Assembly (NCBI RefSeq): GCF_000454545.1
Contig: NZ_CM002139.1
Span: 2,527,765-2,591,764, forward strand
DNA from: Xanthomonas cassavae CFBP 4642
GTDB lineage: Bacteria; Pseudomonadota; Gammaproteobacteria; Xanthomonadales; Xanthomonadaceae
Length of the DNA: 64,000 nucleotides
Reading direction: 5' to 3'
Part shown: piece after piece, positions 8,835 through 18,407 of the stretch
How the letters are laid out: the number at the start of each line of letters is the position of its first letter
Numbering within the stretch: position 1 is the first letter of the stretch
The notes under the pieces: model-generated
What the model saw: only the letters and a program-made list of their open reading frames with translations
What the model was told of the DNA's origin: nothing
Databases searched by the model: none
Made by a program: the position numbers and the translations under genes

Positions 8835-10037
8835 ATGTACAAGCGCATTGCGTTGATCGCCCTGATGGGCGCCTCGTTGGCCGGTTGCAGCACCGTCAAG
8901 GGCTGGTTTGCGGGCAAGGATGCGGCGGCCAAGAAGGCGCAGGAGCCGGCTGAGCTGGTGAAGTTCGAGCCTTCGGTCAAGGTCGACAAGATCTGGTCCA
9001 CCGGGGTGGGCAAGGGCGAAGGGCATATCGGGGTGCGTCAGCGCCCGGCTGTTGCCGATGGCAAGGTGTATGCAGCGGCCATCACTGGCGGCGTGCAGGC
9101 ACTGGACCTGCAGACCGGCAAGCGCGTGTGGGAATACGCGCCCAAGAAGGAAGAGCGCAACGACCGCAAGTTCAAGCAGCGCCTGTCCGGTGGTCCCGGG
9201 GTTGGCGAAGGGCTGGTGGTGATCGGTAGTCTGTCCGGCGATGTGATTGCCCTGAACCAGGCCGACGGCACTGAAAAGTGGCGCGCCAAGGTGCCGAACG
9301 AAGTGATCGCCGCACCGGCGATCGCGCAAAATCTGGTGCTGGTGCGCAGCAATGATGGTCGCGTGACCGCGTTCGATGCCGCTACCGGCGAGCGCCGCTG
9401 GTTCCACGCCGAGGAAGGCCCGACCCTGTCGGTGCGTGGCAATGCGCCGATCGTGACCGGCCCGGGCGTGGTATTCGTCGGCAACGACAGCGGCACCTTG
9501 AGTGCGCTGGCGCTGCAGGACGGTCGTCCGTTGTGGGAGCAGGCCATTGGCGTGCCGGAAGGCCGTACCGAGCTGGAGCGTATGTCCGACGTGGACGGCG
9601 CACCGGTGCTGGATGGCACCACGCTGTACGCCACCAGTTTCAAGAACGAAACCCTCGCCTTGGAAGGCCCGAGCGGCCGTCCGCTGTGGACGCGCGATCA
9701 TGGCGGCGCCGGCGGCGTTGGGGTGTCCTCCGCTGTGGTAGTGGTGTCCGACAACGCTGGATCGGTGTGGGGCCTGGACAAGAGCAGCGGTGCGGCGATG
9801 TGGTCGCAGGCCGCCTTGGCGCGCCGCTCGCTGACCGGTGTGGCCATCCAGGGCGACTATGCCGTGGTCGGCGACTACAAGGGTTACCTGCACTGGCTGA
9901 AGCTCAGCGACGGTGCTCTGGCCGCGCGCGCTCGCGCTGGACGCGACACGCTGCTGGCGCAGCCGGTGGTCGTGGATGGCATTCTGCTGGTACAAAATAC
10001 CGATGGCGATCTCTCCGCCTTCCGGTTGGCACAATAA
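8835..10037 (+). CDS. bamB: Outer-membrane assembly lipoprotein BamB
   Basis: Lipoprotein of about 400 aa and component of the BAM complex that inserts beta-barrel proteins into the outer membrane. The start [18 protein letters not shown] gives a compact signal with a good lipobox (LAGC) and is preceded by GCAGGA; an ATG at 8820 overlapping the yfgM stop is an alternative. PQQ-like beta-propeller repeats run through the chain, for example [19 protein letters not shown] and VYVG-like blade strands. Confidence 0.93.
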   Translation: MYKRIALIALMGASLAGCSTVKGWFAGKDAAAKKAQEPAELVKFEPSVKVDKIWSTGVGKGEGHIGVRQRPAVADGKVYAAAITGGVQALDLQTGKRVWEYAPKKEERNDRKFKQRLSGGPGVGEGLVVIGSLSGDVIALNQADGTEKWRAKVPNEVIAAPAIAQNLVLVRSNDGRVTAFDAATGERRWFHAEEGPTLSVRGNAPIVTGPGVVFVGNDSGTLSALALQDGRPLWEQAIGVPEGRTELERMSDVDGAPVLDGTTLYATSFKNETLALEGPSGRPLWTRDHGGAGGVGVSSAVVVVSDNAGSVWGLDKSSGAAMWSQAALARRSLTGVAIQGDYAVVGDYKGYLHWLKLSDGALAARARAGRDTLLAQPVVVDGILLVQNTDGDLSAFRLAQ

Positions 10038-10047
10038 GGACCTTGCG

Positions 10048-11445
10048 ATGCTGCCTCTGGTCGCCCTGGTTGGACGGCCCAATGTCGGCAAGTCCACCAT
10101 CTTCAATGCGCTGACGCGCACCCGTGACGCGCTGGTCCACGACCAGCCCGGCGTCACCCGCGACCGCAATTACGGTGTCTGCCGCCTGGACGAGCAGCAA
10201 CCCTTCATCGTCGTCGATACCGGCGGTATCGCCGGCGAGGAAGAAGGCCTGGCCGGCGCCACCGCGCGTCAGGCGCGCGCCGCCGCCGGCGAAGCCGATC
10301 TGGTGTTGTTCGTGGTCGATGGCCGCGAAGGTGCGTCCTCGCTCGATGACGAGATCCTGGCCTGGTTGCGCAAACTGGCGCGCCCGACCGTACTGGTGAT
10401 CAACAAGATCGACGGCACCGATGAAGAAACCGTACGCTCGGAATTCGCGCGCTACGGGTTCTCCTATGTGGTGGCGTTGTCTGCCGCGCATCGGCAGGGC
10501 ATCGACGAACTGCTTGAGGACGTCGGTGCACGGCTGCCGGAAGAAGGGGCCGGCGAGCTACTGGACAACGACCCGGCGCGCGTGCGTATCGCCTTCGTCG
10601 GCCGGCCGAACGTGGGCAAGTCCACCTTGGTCAATCGCTTGCTGGGCGAGGAGCGCATGATCGCCTCCGAAGTGCCGGGCACCACGCGCGATTCGATCGC
10701 GGTGGATCTGGAACGCGACAATCGCCAGTACCGCCTGATCGATACCGCCGGCCTGCGCCGTCGCGGCAAGGTGGAAGAGGCGGTCGAAAAATTCAGTGCG
10801 TTCAAGACGCTGCAGGCGATCGAGCAGTGCCAGGTCGCCGTGCTGATGCTCGATGCCACCGAAGGCGTGACCGATCAGGACGCAACGATTCTGGGCGCCA
10901 TCCTGGATGCCGGCCGTGCGCTGGTGGTGGCGATCAACAAGTGGGACGGGCAGAGCGACTACCAGCGGGCGCAGGCCGAAGACCTGTTGTCGCGCAAGCT
11001 GGGTTTCGTGAACTGGGCCGAGGCGGTGCGGATCTCCGCGCTGCATGGTTCGGGCATGCGCGAGCTGTTCCAGGCGATTCACCGCGCGCACGCCTCGGCG
11101 ACGCACGAATTCAGCACCAGCGAAGTGAACCAGGCGCTGGAAATCGCCTACGAGACCAATCCGCCGCCGAGCATCCGTGGCCACGTCTCCAAGCTGCGTT
11201 ACGTGCATCCGGGCGGTGCGAACCCGCCGACCTTCATCGTGCATGGCACGCGCCTGAAGGTGTTGCCGGAGTCGTACACGCGCTATCTGGAAAACTTCTT
11301 CCGCAAGCGTTTCAAGCTGGTCGGCACGCCGGTGCGTTTCATCTTCCGTGAAGGTGCCAATCCGTACGAAGGCAAGAAGAACCCGCTGACCGACCGCCAG
11401 GTTGCGCGCAAGCGGCGGCTGATGCGGCACGTCAAGGGCAAGTGA
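10048..11445 (+). CDS. der: Ribosome-assembly GTPase Der (EngA)
   Basis: GTPase of 465 aa with two tandem G domains and a C-terminal KH-like domain, needed for maturation of the 50S subunit. Both P-loops read GRPNVGKST (residues 9-17 and about 185-193). Switch motifs DTGG and DTAG and the NKID/NKWD specificity motifs are present. The ATG at 10048, 10 bp after bamB, is chosen because it places the first P-loop at the usual distance; the open frame upstream lies inside bamB and has no family similarity. Confidence 0.97.
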   Translation: MLPLVALVGRPNVGKSTIFNALTRTRDALVHDQPGVTRDRNYGVCRLDEQQPFIVVDTGGIAGEEEGLAGATARQARAAAGEADLVLFVVDGREGASSLDDEILAWLRKLARPTVLVINKIDGTDEETVRSEFARYGFSYVVALSAAHRQGIDELLEDVGARLPEEGAGELLDNDPARVRIAFVGRPNVGKSTLVNRLLGEERMIASEVPGTTRDSIAVDLERDNRQYRLIDTAGLRRRGKVEEAVEKFSAFKTLQAIEQCQVAVLMLDATEGVTDQDATILGAILDAGRALVVAINKWDGQSDYQRAQAEDLLSRKLGFVNWAEAVRISALHGSGMRELFQAIHRAHASATHEFSTSEVNQALEIAYETNPPPSIRGHVSKLRYVHPGGANPPTFIVHGTRLKVLPESYTRYLENFFRKRFKLVGTPVRFIFREGANPYEGKKNPLTDRQVARKRRLMRHVKGK

Positions 11446-11603
11446 GACCCGCCACCGCGTCGCATGCGCGGCGTGGTGGTGGCGACGACGCGGCCGCGCA
11501 TGGGCCGCTACGTGTCGTGCGCCAGACAGGGCCGCCTGCAGCACTGTCTTTCGAGGCGGCGCTGCGCACCGGTCTGTCGCAGGGCGCTGGTATCCTTCGC
11601 GGC

Positions 11604-12824
11604 ATGAACGACTCTCCCACCCGTATTGCCTACGCGCAGGCGCTGCAGATCCTGCATGCCGTGGCGGGCGCCAATCGTCCGCCGGACGAGACGATTGCCA
11701 CCGCACGTGCCGATGGGCGCATTTGTGCCGGCGATCTGATTGCTCCGCTCGCGCTGCCTGCGTTCGCCAATAGTGCGATGGACGGCTTTGCGCTGCGGCA
11801 TGCCGATCTGGTAGAGGCGCAACCTCGCCTGCAACTGGTCGGCGAGCAATTTGCCGGCGAGCGCTGGGACGGCACCCTGGGTCCAGGGCAATGCCTGCGC
11901 ATCACTACCGGCGCGCCGCTGCCGGCCGGTGCCGACACCGTGGTGCCCAAGGAAGACACCGAAGAGCGCGATGGGCTGGTGCTTATTCGTACTGCGCCAG
12001 GCGCCGGTGCCTCGGTGCGCCTGGCTGGCAGCGATGTGCGTGCCGGCGATCTGGTGATCCAGGCCGGGCAGGTGCTGACCCCGGCCCGCATCGGGCTGGC
12101 GGCGGCGCTCGGGGTCTCGCGGCTGGCGGTGGCGCCGCGGCCCACCATTGCGGTGCTGGCCACCGGCGACGAACTGGTGGAGCCGGGCATGCCGCTGGGG
12201 CCCGGACAGATCTACAACAGCAATCGCGACATGCTGATGGCGCAGCTGCGGGCGCTGGGCTATGCGCCCACCGCGTGGCCGACGTTGCCGGACGATCCGC
12301 AGCGCATCCGCACCATGCTGGAAGATGCAGCGGCAGCGTTCGATGTGGTGATCACCTGTGGCGGCGTGTCCGCGGGGGAAAAGGATTATCTGCCGCGGCT
12401 GATTGGCGAACTGGGACAGATCCATTTTTGGCGCGTACGCATGCGCCCGGGCATGCCGGCGGTGCTGGGGCAGATCGGCCGCTGCGTGATCCTGGGGCTG
12501 CCAGGCAATCCGGTCTCGGTGCTGGCAACGCTGATCGCCTATGGTGTGCCGTTGCTGGATGGCCTGCAGGGCCGCAGCGAGCCGCGGCCGCTGTGGAATG
12601 CCGCGCTGGCCAGCCCCTGGGAAAAGCGCCATGATCGGCTGGAATTTCTGCGCGGGCGGCTGGAGTGCGGCGCGGATGGACGCCTGAGCGCGTTGCCGCA
12701 TCGTGGCGACGCCTCGCATCTGCTGCGTGGTGCCGCCGACAGCAATGCGCTGATCGTGCTGCCGGAGCAGGCGCGTCGTTTCGAAGCTGGCGAGATCGTG
12801 CGGGTGATTCCTTACGCGCTGTAG
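11604..12824 (+). CDS. moeA: Molybdopterin molybdenumtransferase MoeA (first copy)
   Basis: MoeA of 406 aa, the usual length. It inserts molybdate into adenylylated molybdopterin to give Mo-cofactor. Family signatures include NSAMDGFAL near residue 53, TTGAPLPAGADTVV, CGGVSAGEKDYL and GLPGNPVS. It follows der after about 160 bp and opens a Mo-cofactor gene group. A second moeA lies at 16547, so this genome carries paralogs with probably different roles or partners. The cofactor is required by the NasA nitrate reductase encoded downstream. Confidence 0.93.
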   Translation: MNDSPTRIAYAQALQILHAVAGANRPPDETIATARADGRICAGDLIAPLALPAFANSAMDGFALRHADLVEAQPRLQLVGEQFAGERWDGTLGPGQCLRITTGAPLPAGADTVVPKEDTEERDGLVLIRTAPGAGASVRLAGSDVRAGDLVIQAGQVLTPARIGLAAALGVSRLAVAPRPTIAVLATGDELVEPGMPLGPGQIYNSNRDMLMAQLRALGYAPTAWPTLPDDPQRIRTMLEDAAAAFDVVITCGGVSAGEKDYLPRLIGELGQIHFWRVRMRPGMPAVLGQIGRCVILGLPGNPVSVLATLIAYGVPLLDGLQGRSEPRPLWNAALASPWEKRHDRLEFLRGRLECGADGRLSALPHRGDASHLLRGAADSNALIVLPEQARRFEAGEIVRVIPYAL

Positions 12825-12858
12825 GCGTGCGAGGCATGCGCGCATTCCTTGTGCTTGT

Positions 12859-12919
12859 GCACTACTTGACTGGCACTACGGCGTAGCGCGGCCACTGCGC
12901 TACGTGGGCCTGCAAATGG
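12859..12919 (+). repeat. Direct repeat flanking moeB, copy 1
   Basis: GCACTACTTGACTGGCACTA is followed by a hairpin-forming block (GTAGCGC...GCGCTAC) and then GCAAATG. A similar block in the same orientation lies on the other side of moeB at about 14204. The stem is at the 3' end of both moeA (plus) and moeB (minus) and could act as a two-way terminator. Confidence 0.5.
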
Positions 12920-12937
12920 CCAGCACGATGGCAGGTG

Positions 12938-14080
12938 TCAGCCGAGGGCGCTGCCGCAGAATGCGGCGTAATCCGGGTACCCCGCAAACGGGGTGCCTGG
13001 CGCACAGACCGGGCATTGCGGATCCGGCGGCAGGCGGATTTCGCGAAACCGCATCGACAGCGCATCGAAGCTGAGCAGACGCCCGGCCAGGCTGTCGCCA
13101 ATGCCGAGCAGCAACTTCACCGCCTCGGTTGCCTGCAGCAGGCCAATCACACCGGGCAATACGCCAAGCACGCCGGCTTCGGCGCAGCTGGGTGCGAATT
13201 CGGGCGGCGGCGGCTCGGGGAACAGGCAGCGGTAGCAGGGCGCATGGCCACGATTGCGGCCAGCATCGAACACGCTCACCTGGCCCTCGAACTGTTGCAC
13301 TGCGCCGTAGACCAGCGGTTTGCCCAGCCTGACGCAGGCGTCGTTGAGCAGATAGCGCACAGGAAAGTTGTCGGCGCCATCGACCACAATGTCCACGTCC
13401 TGCAGCAGGGCTTCCACATTCTCTGCGGTGACACGTGTCTGCACTGCGTCGATCTGCACACGCGGATTGAGCGCGGCAATACGTTGCGCCGCCGAGTCGA
13501 CCTTGGCGAGGCCGACACTGTCTTCGGTATGCAGGATCTGGCGCTGCAGATTGCTGCGGTCGACCACATCATCGTCGGCCAGACGCAAGTGCCCAACGCC
13601 AGCCGCCGCCAGATAGAACGCCGCCGGCGAGCCAAGGCCGCCTGCGCCGATCAGCAGCACGCGCGCACGTGCCAATCGCTGCTGGCCTTCGAACCCGACT
13701 TGCGGCAGCCGCAAGTGCCGCGAATAGCGTTCCAGAAAGTCGTGCTCGTCTGCGGGCAGCGACGGGCGCACCACCGGCAAGCCGGCGCTCTGCCATGCCG
13801 TGGTACCGCCCAGCACCGAGGTCACCCGGGTAAACCCGTGCGCACGCAGGGTTGCGGCCGCCTGCGCAGAACGCTTGCCGCTCTGGCAAATCAACACGAT
13901 CTCGCGCGCCTGCTCGGGCAGGTGGTGGCCGGGCTCAGCTTCCAGATCACCTTGTGCGATGGCCGTGGCGCCTTCGGCCTGGCCGCTGGCGCGCTCGTGC
14001 AGTAGCCGGATATCGATCAGCAAGGCGCCCTGCAGGGCGCGTACGCGCGCATCGGCGGGGGAGATGTCGTGGCTGCTCAT
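12938..14080 (-). CDS. moeB: Rhodanese-MoeB/ThiF fusion (sulfur-carrier adenylyltransferase)
   Basis: Protein of 380 aa. Residues about 10-110 form a rhodanese domain with the loop cysteine in ICQSGKRS. The rest is an E1-like ThiF/MoeB domain with the nucleotide motif GAGGLGSPAA and zinc cysteine pairs CYRC and CPVC. MoeB adenylates the C-terminus of MoaD so that it can be loaded with sulfur for molybdopterin synthesis; the attached rhodanese may deliver that sulfur. The rhodanese is at the N-terminus, unlike MOCS3, where it is C-terminal. Start at the ATG at 14080; the frame is open 20 codons further without similarity. A thiamine or tRNA thiolation role cannot be ruled out. Confidence 0.85.
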   Translation of the reverse strand: MSSHDISPADARVRALQGALLIDIRLLHERASGQAEGATAIAQGDLEAEPGHHLPEQAREIVLICQSGKRSAQAAATLRAHGFTRVTSVLGGTTAWQSAGLPVVRPSLPADEHDFLERYSRHLRLPQVGFEGQQRLARARVLLIGAGGLGSPAAFYLAAAGVGHLRLADDDVVDRSNLQRQILHTEDSVGLAKVDSAAQRIAALNPRVQIDAVQTRVTAENVEALLQDVDIVVDGADNFPVRYLLNDACVRLGKPLVYGAVQQFEGQVSVFDAGRNRGHAPCYRCLFPEPPPPEFAPSCAEAGVLGVLPGVIGLLQATEAVKLLLGIGDSLAGRLLSFDALSMRFREIRLPPDPQCPVCAPGTPFAGYPDYAAFCGSALG

Positions 14081-14203
14081 GGCGCTATTGTCGCGCAACG
14101 CTGGTGTGCAATGTGCAGCGCTGCGCTGTACCGGCGCCAACCCGCGCGGGTTGACCCTGGTTGTGGCACTGCGGCCGGGTTGCGGTTACGTCGGACGGAA
14201 TCG

Positions 14204-14272
14204 GCACTACTTACTGGCACTATCTGTCTGTGCGTAGCGCGCATTGCGCGTGACATGCGCAAATGATCCGAA
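14204..14272 (+). repeat. Direct repeat flanking moeB, copy 2
   Basis: GCACTACTTACTGGCACTAT, then GTAGCGCG...TTGCGCGTGAC and GCAAATG, matching the block at 12859-12919 in the same order with small insertions. It lies just upstream of the moeB start. Confidence 0.5.
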
Positions 14273-14714
14273 AAATGCCCGGTGTTCCAGGGCGCGCAAG
14301 ATACATCGCCACGCAAGGATGCTGATGCGGCGCGACCGCAGTGATGATGCGTTTCACCGATGGTGCTGCTGGATTGGACAGGGGGCAGCTGCTTGATGCA
14401 ATCGATGAGATGCGCGTTGCAGCGGCTCAGCTCGCTGTCGAGAGCACCGACTTTGCAGGCAGTGGCGAGCCCCGGCGCCTGACCGGTCGAGGTGTCCGGC
14501 CGTCTCTGGTGCAGGTCGTGCTGGCTGCATCACGCATTGGCGCGAGGCTCACCGGCGAGGCAGTAGGGTGGGGACAGGTTCGTATTCGCTCCGTGCTCGA
14601 TCAATGACCTCACGCCTGACCTCCACGGTGCGGACAAATCCCCAGCGGCATGTAGCCCGGCCTGCCGCCGAAAGCCGTTTGCCCTTAGCCGATTGAATGT
14701 GAGAGGAAACCTGC
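14273..14714. other. Gap without a supported gene
   Basis: An open frame at 14341-14607 (88 codons) has no ribosome site and no recognisable domain, so it is not called. Nothing else is visible except the ribosome site GAGAGGAA (14701-14708) of the next gene. Confidence 0.5.
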
Positions 14715-14930
14715 ATGACCCCCGACATCGATGCGCAGTTGAAAGAGCTGGAAGAGCAGTTGCCCCAGATCCGCAAGCAACACCCGGATGATTTCTGGGA
14801 TGTGTTTCATGCGCGCGCAGAGACAATCAGCGGCACTGCCGATTCGCCGGAACAGGCCGCGCAGATTGCAAAACGGATCGAAGAACTCTTGGCCGCCCAT
14901 CAGCTGGGGCCTGCCGACCCCGGGGCGTGA
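14715..14930 (+). CDS. Small acidic helical protein, function unknown
   Basis: 71 aa, not recognised. It is acidic and predicted to be mainly helical (IDAQLKELEEQLPQIRKQHP, then AQIAKRIEELLAAHQL), without signal peptide, membrane segment or cysteines. The ATG has a strong ribosome site (GAGAGGAA, spacing about 6), which supports a real gene despite its size. It stands alone between moeB and the exonuclease gene. Confidence 0.6.
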   Translation: MTPDIDAQLKELEEQLPQIRKQHPDDFWDVFHARAETISGTADSPEQAAQIAKRIEELLAAHQLGPADPGA

Positions 14931-15153
14931 GATAGGGGCACGGGCATCCGGCTTCGATTGGCAGCCACTGCCTTTCACTTGCGCCTCGCGTCGTCGCTGT
15001 CGGCTTGGAGAGCGATGCGCCTCATAGTAGTGGCCGGCTCGTCTGAGCAACCGTTGCCGCATATGCAATCGACTTGAGTTGGCCCGCGCATCGATCTCAT
15101 GCATCCGCTGCCCTGCAGCGCCATCACATTGGCCAAAAAGTCGCGGGGACGCC

Positions 15154-16206
15154 ATGGCACCGATCACGCGCAAGATCGCCACGTTCAACGTCAACGGTAT
15201 CGCCAGCCGGCTGACGCATCTGCTGCAATGGCTCAAGTGCGAGCAGCCCGACATTGTAGGATTGCAGGAACTGAAAGCCACCCAGGAGGCGTTTCCGGAA
15301 CAGGCGATCCGTGACGCCGGCTATGGCGTGATCTGGCAGGGGCAGCGGTCGTGGAACGGTGTGGCACTGTTGGCGCGCGATGCCGAGCCCGTGGAGATCC
15401 GACGCGGCTTGCCATGGGATCCTGGCGATACGCAAAGCCGCTATCTGGAAGCGGCGATCCATGGCGTGGTGGTGGCCTGCCTGTATCTGCCCAATGGCAA
15501 TCCGCAGCCGGGACCGAAGTTCGACTACAAGCTGGCCTGGTTCCAGCGGTTGATCCGTCACGCCAGAACACTGGTGGAGTTGCCGCACCCGATTGCCTTG
15601 ATCGGCGATTTCAACGTGGTGCCGACCGATGCGGATATCTACGATCCCAAGGGATGGCGCAAGGACGCCTTGTTGCAGCCGGAGAGCCGCGAGGCATACA
15701 GGACTCTGCTGGAGCAGGGCTGGACCGACAGTCTGTTGGCAGTGCATGGTGAGGCGGCGCCGTATACGTTCTGGGACTATTTCCGCCAGCATTTTGCGCG
15801 CGATCGCGGCCTGCGGATCGACCATCTGCTGCTCAATAATGCACTGGCCTCCGGTCTGCAGGACGCCGGTGTGGATAAATGGGTGCGCGCTCTGGAAAAG
15901 GCCAGCGATCATGCACCGACGTGGATCCGCGTGCGTCTGCCGGAGGCAACGGTGCAGGCGGACGCCGCCATCGAAGCGGCTGCGGGCACGCGCAGACAAG
16001 TCGTTGCCAAGAAGGCGGCATGTCGGAATCCGCTGAGTCCGACAACTGCAAAGCGTGCATCGCAGCGTTTGGCGAAGAAGACCGTTGCCGGCAAGGCGAC
16101 AAAGAAAATCGCGGCAAAACACCCGCCGCCGACCAAGGGAGCGAAGCCGCGTAACGTCGCGACGAAAAAGCGTGCGAGTCGCCGGCAGAAAGCGGGTGAA
16201 CATTGA
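15154..16206 (+). CDS. xthA: Exonuclease III-family AP endonuclease with basic H1-like tail
   Basis: Residues 1-264 are an XthA-type endonuclease/exonuclease/phosphatase domain that cuts DNA at abasic sites. Motifs: FNVNG (metal-binding Asn), LQELKA (metal-binding Glu), GDFNVVP and the catalytic SDHAP (H253). About 85 further residues form an Ala/Lys/Arg/Pro-rich tail (for example KKTVAGKATKKIAAKH) resembling histone H1. A tail like this probably binds DNA non-specifically. Normal XthA ends near residue 265-270, so the tail is an added feature. The start ATG is preceded by GGGGAC. The gene sits oddly among Mo-cofactor genes. Confidence 0.9.
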   Translation: MAPITRKIATFNVNGIASRLTHLLQWLKCEQPDIVGLQELKATQEAFPEQAIRDAGYGVIWQGQRSWNGVALLARDAEPVEIRRGLPWDPGDTQSRYLEAAIHGVVVACLYLPNGNPQPGPKFDYKLAWFQRLIRHARTLVELPHPIALIGDFNVVPTDADIYDPKGWRKDALLQPESREAYRTLLEQGWTDSLLAVHGEAAPYTFWDYFRQHFARDRGLRIDHLLLNNALASGLQDAGVDKWVRALEKASDHAPTWIRVRLPEATVQADAAIEAAAGTRRQVVAKKAACRNPLSPTTAKRASQRLAKKTVAGKATKKIAAKHPPPTKGAKPRNVATKKRASRRQKAGEH

Positions 16207-16546
16207 GCCGTGACGGGCGACCGCCGGATGCGAACGGGGCTACGCGAGGACGCGCAAGAACAGTGGGTGCAGGTACCGCACGCCGCATTCGCCGTGCCTG
16301 CCTGCAGGTTCGCAACCTTTGATGAGCACTTGGCAGTCGTGTCAGCAAGGCCTCGCCGACACGCGTGGCTGTCGGGCGCGACGCCCGATGATGGACACCG
16401 GTTGCCTGGGCAAGACGCCGATCGTTGCGAGGTGTACGGTCGCGTGAGCCGTCGCCGCGGCACATTCGCGCGGATGCCGCGGCTATACCGGCCACGGGGC
16501 GGGCCGGTATCCTAGCCCGGTCATCCATCGCTCGGCAGTGTCGTTC
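16207..16546. other. Gap without a supported gene
   Basis: 340 bp between xthA and the second moeA. No open frame with a ribosome site, repeat or terminator could be supported; the moeA2 promoter is presumably here. Confidence 0.5.
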
Positions 16547-17800
16547 ATGATCAGCTACGCCGAAGCACTCGCCATCGTGCATCAGCAGGTCGCCATGCTC
16601 GCCAGCGAATGGGTGGACAGCGCCGATGCCGAAGGCAGGGTGCTTGCGCAGGCACTGTCGAGCCCGGCCGAGCTTCCGCCCTTCGATAACAGTGCGATGG
16701 ACGGCTTTGCACTCGCCACACGCGGGCTTGGCGCGGTGGAGGGAAGCGAACACCTGGTTGCCGATACCGTGCCCGCCGGTGCAGATCCAGTCGCCGCCGC
16801 TGTGGGTGCAGCATGGGAAATCATGACCGGTGCCGCTGTGCCTGCAGGTGCCGACACGGTGGTGCCGATCGAACAGGTGCACGTACTCGAATACGACGGC
16901 GCGCGCCCCATCCGGTTTCGTCTGCGCGCGCACGTACGGGCGGGGCAGCATATTCGTCGCCGCGGCGAAGATGTGCGCCTGGGCGATGTGGTGATCGAGG
17001 CGGGCACCGTGCTGCGTGGTGCCCATCTGATGCTGTTGGCCGGATTGGGGTGCGCGCAGATCCAGGTTGTGCGGCGCCCGCGCGTGGCCTTGATCGCGAC
17101 CGGGCGCGAATTGATCAGCGATTCCTCACAGCCATTGCAGCACGGCCAGATCCGCGATGGCACCAGCAGCTATCTATGCAGCCAGTTGCGTGCAGCAGGT
17201 GCCCAGCTGGTGTGGCAAGGGCAGGTGGGCGATGACGATGCTGCCTTCGATGCGGCGCTTGCGCAGGCGCGCAGTGCAGGGGCCGACGTGATTCTCAGTA
17301 CCGGTGCCGTCTCGCGTGGGCGCTATGACTTCGTGCCCGACGCGTTGGCGCGGCATGCCGCGGGCTTGCTGTTTCACAAGGTCGCGGTGCGACCGGGCAA
17401 ACCGGTGCTGCTGGCGCGGTTTCCCGACGGGGTGTTGTGTGTGGGCCTGCCGGGCAATCCGATGGCCAGTGCCGCCGGGCTGCGTTTCTTCGTCGAGCCG
17501 GCCTTGCGCGGCTTGTTGGGCATGCCGGCCGAGCGCGGCATGCGGGTAGCTCTGCAGACGCCGATGCAGCCACGGCCGACCTGGCGCCAGCATCTGCGCG
17601 CGCACCTGCAGTGCACTGCCGCGGGAGTGTTGCGCGTACAGGTCCTGCCGCAGCAGGAATCCTTCCGCGTTGCCCCGCTATTGCAGGCCAATGTGTGGGC
17701 AGTGCTGGAGCCGCAGGAGAACACCGCAGCAGCGAGCACCCAGGTGGAGGTGTTCGGCCTGGGGCATCTGCAGCCGGCGGCACCGGCGGTGCTGCCATGA
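16547..17800 (+). CDS. moeA: Molybdopterin molybdenumtransferase MoeA (second copy)
   Basis: MoeA-family protein of 417 aa, clearly diverged from the copy at 11604. Shared signatures are DNSAMDGFAL, MTGAAVPAGADTVVPIE, LSTGAVSRGRYDFVPD and LPGNPMA. The third differs from the usual CGGVSxGxxD in the active-site loop: the first paralog has CGGVSAGEKD, this one STGAVSRGRYD, so activity or substrate could differ. The ATG at 16547 is preferred; a GTG three codons earlier is possible. It is followed by mobA after 28 bp, so the pair probably serves the nitrate reductase encoded downstream. Confidence 0.88.
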   Translation: MISYAEALAIVHQQVAMLASEWVDSADAEGRVLAQALSSPAELPPFDNSAMDGFALATRGLGAVEGSEHLVADTVPAGADPVAAAVGAAWEIMTGAAVPAGADTVVPIEQVHVLEYDGARPIRFRLRAHVRAGQHIRRRGEDVRLGDVVIEAGTVLRGAHLMLLAGLGCAQIQVVRRPRVALIATGRELISDSSQPLQHGQIRDGTSSYLCSQLRAAGAQLVWQGQVGDDDAAFDAALAQARSAGADVILSTGAVSRGRYDFVPDALARHAAGLLFHKVAVRPGKPVLLARFPDGVLCVGLPGNPMASAAGLRFFVEPALRGLLGMPAERGMRVALQTPMQPRPTWRQHLRAHLQCTAAGVLRVQVLPQQESFRVAPLLQANVWAVLEPQENTAAASTQVEVFGLGHLQPAAPAVLP

Positions 17801-17828
17801 GCCGGCGTGAAGACGTCGCTGCAAGGCC

Positions 17829-18407
17829 ATGCGCTGCATGAGCGCGGCATCGGCATGGACCGGCGTGGTGCTGGCCGGCGGCCGCTCTTCACGAATGGGG
17901 CAGGACAAGGCCTTGCTCCGCTGGCATGGGCAACCGTTGATTGCGCACATGCAGGCGTTGCTGCGCGCGGCGGGCGCTCAGGACGTACTGGTCAGCGGCG
18001 AGCGGCCCGAGTACGCCGGCATCGCGGACAGGCAGCCCGACCTCGGGCCGATTGGCGGGCTGGCGAGCGTGATCGATCGTGTCGCCGATGAAACCACGAT
18101 GGTGGTGGTGCCGGTGGATATGCCTTTGCTCTCCGAGCCGCTGCTGGCACGGTTGCTGGCGCCGTCACGGCAGCGCTGCGTGACCTTCGAAGCGCAGATG
18201 CTGCCGATGCGCCTGCGCGTGGATGCCACCGTGCGGAATGCGGTGGCGGTGTTGATGGCAGGCGCCGCATCGTCACGCTCGCTGCGTGGCTTGCAGCAGT
18301 CGTTGCATAGCCATCGCGTGGCTGTCACCGCCAGCGAACGCGCCGCGTTCGTCAATTGCAATACGCCCGAGCAATGGAGTCAGCTCACCCATGAAAATCC
18401 AGATTGA
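17829..18407 (+). CDS. mobA: Molybdenum cofactor guanylyltransferase MobA
   Basis: Nucleotidyltransferase of about 192 aa. It couples GMP from GTP to Mo-molybdopterin, giving the guanine-dinucleotide form used by DMSO-reductase-family enzymes such as NasA. The N-terminal signature LAGGRSSRMGQDKALL is diagnostic, and the DMP motif (PVDMPLL) follows. A second ATG at 17838 is an equally good start. The 3' end overlaps the next gene by 17 bp, so the two are coupled. Confidence 0.92.
   Translation: MRCMSAASAWTGVVLAGGRSSRMGQDKALLRWHGQPLIAHMQALLRAAGAQDVLVSGERPEYAGIADRQPDLGPIGGLASVIDRVADETTMVVVPVDMPLLSEPLLARLLAPSRQRCVTFEAQMLPMRLRVDATVRNAVAVLMAGAASSRSLRGLQQSLHSHRVAVTASERAAFVNCNTPEQWSQLTHENPD

Noticed and set aside
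12867-12881. TGGCAC motif that could be a sigma-54 promoter (also at 14214)
   Set aside because: No TTGC/GC at the required distance in either copy.
14341-14607. 88-codon open frame
   Set aside because: No ribosome site, no domain, low-complexity composition; not enough support for a gene.
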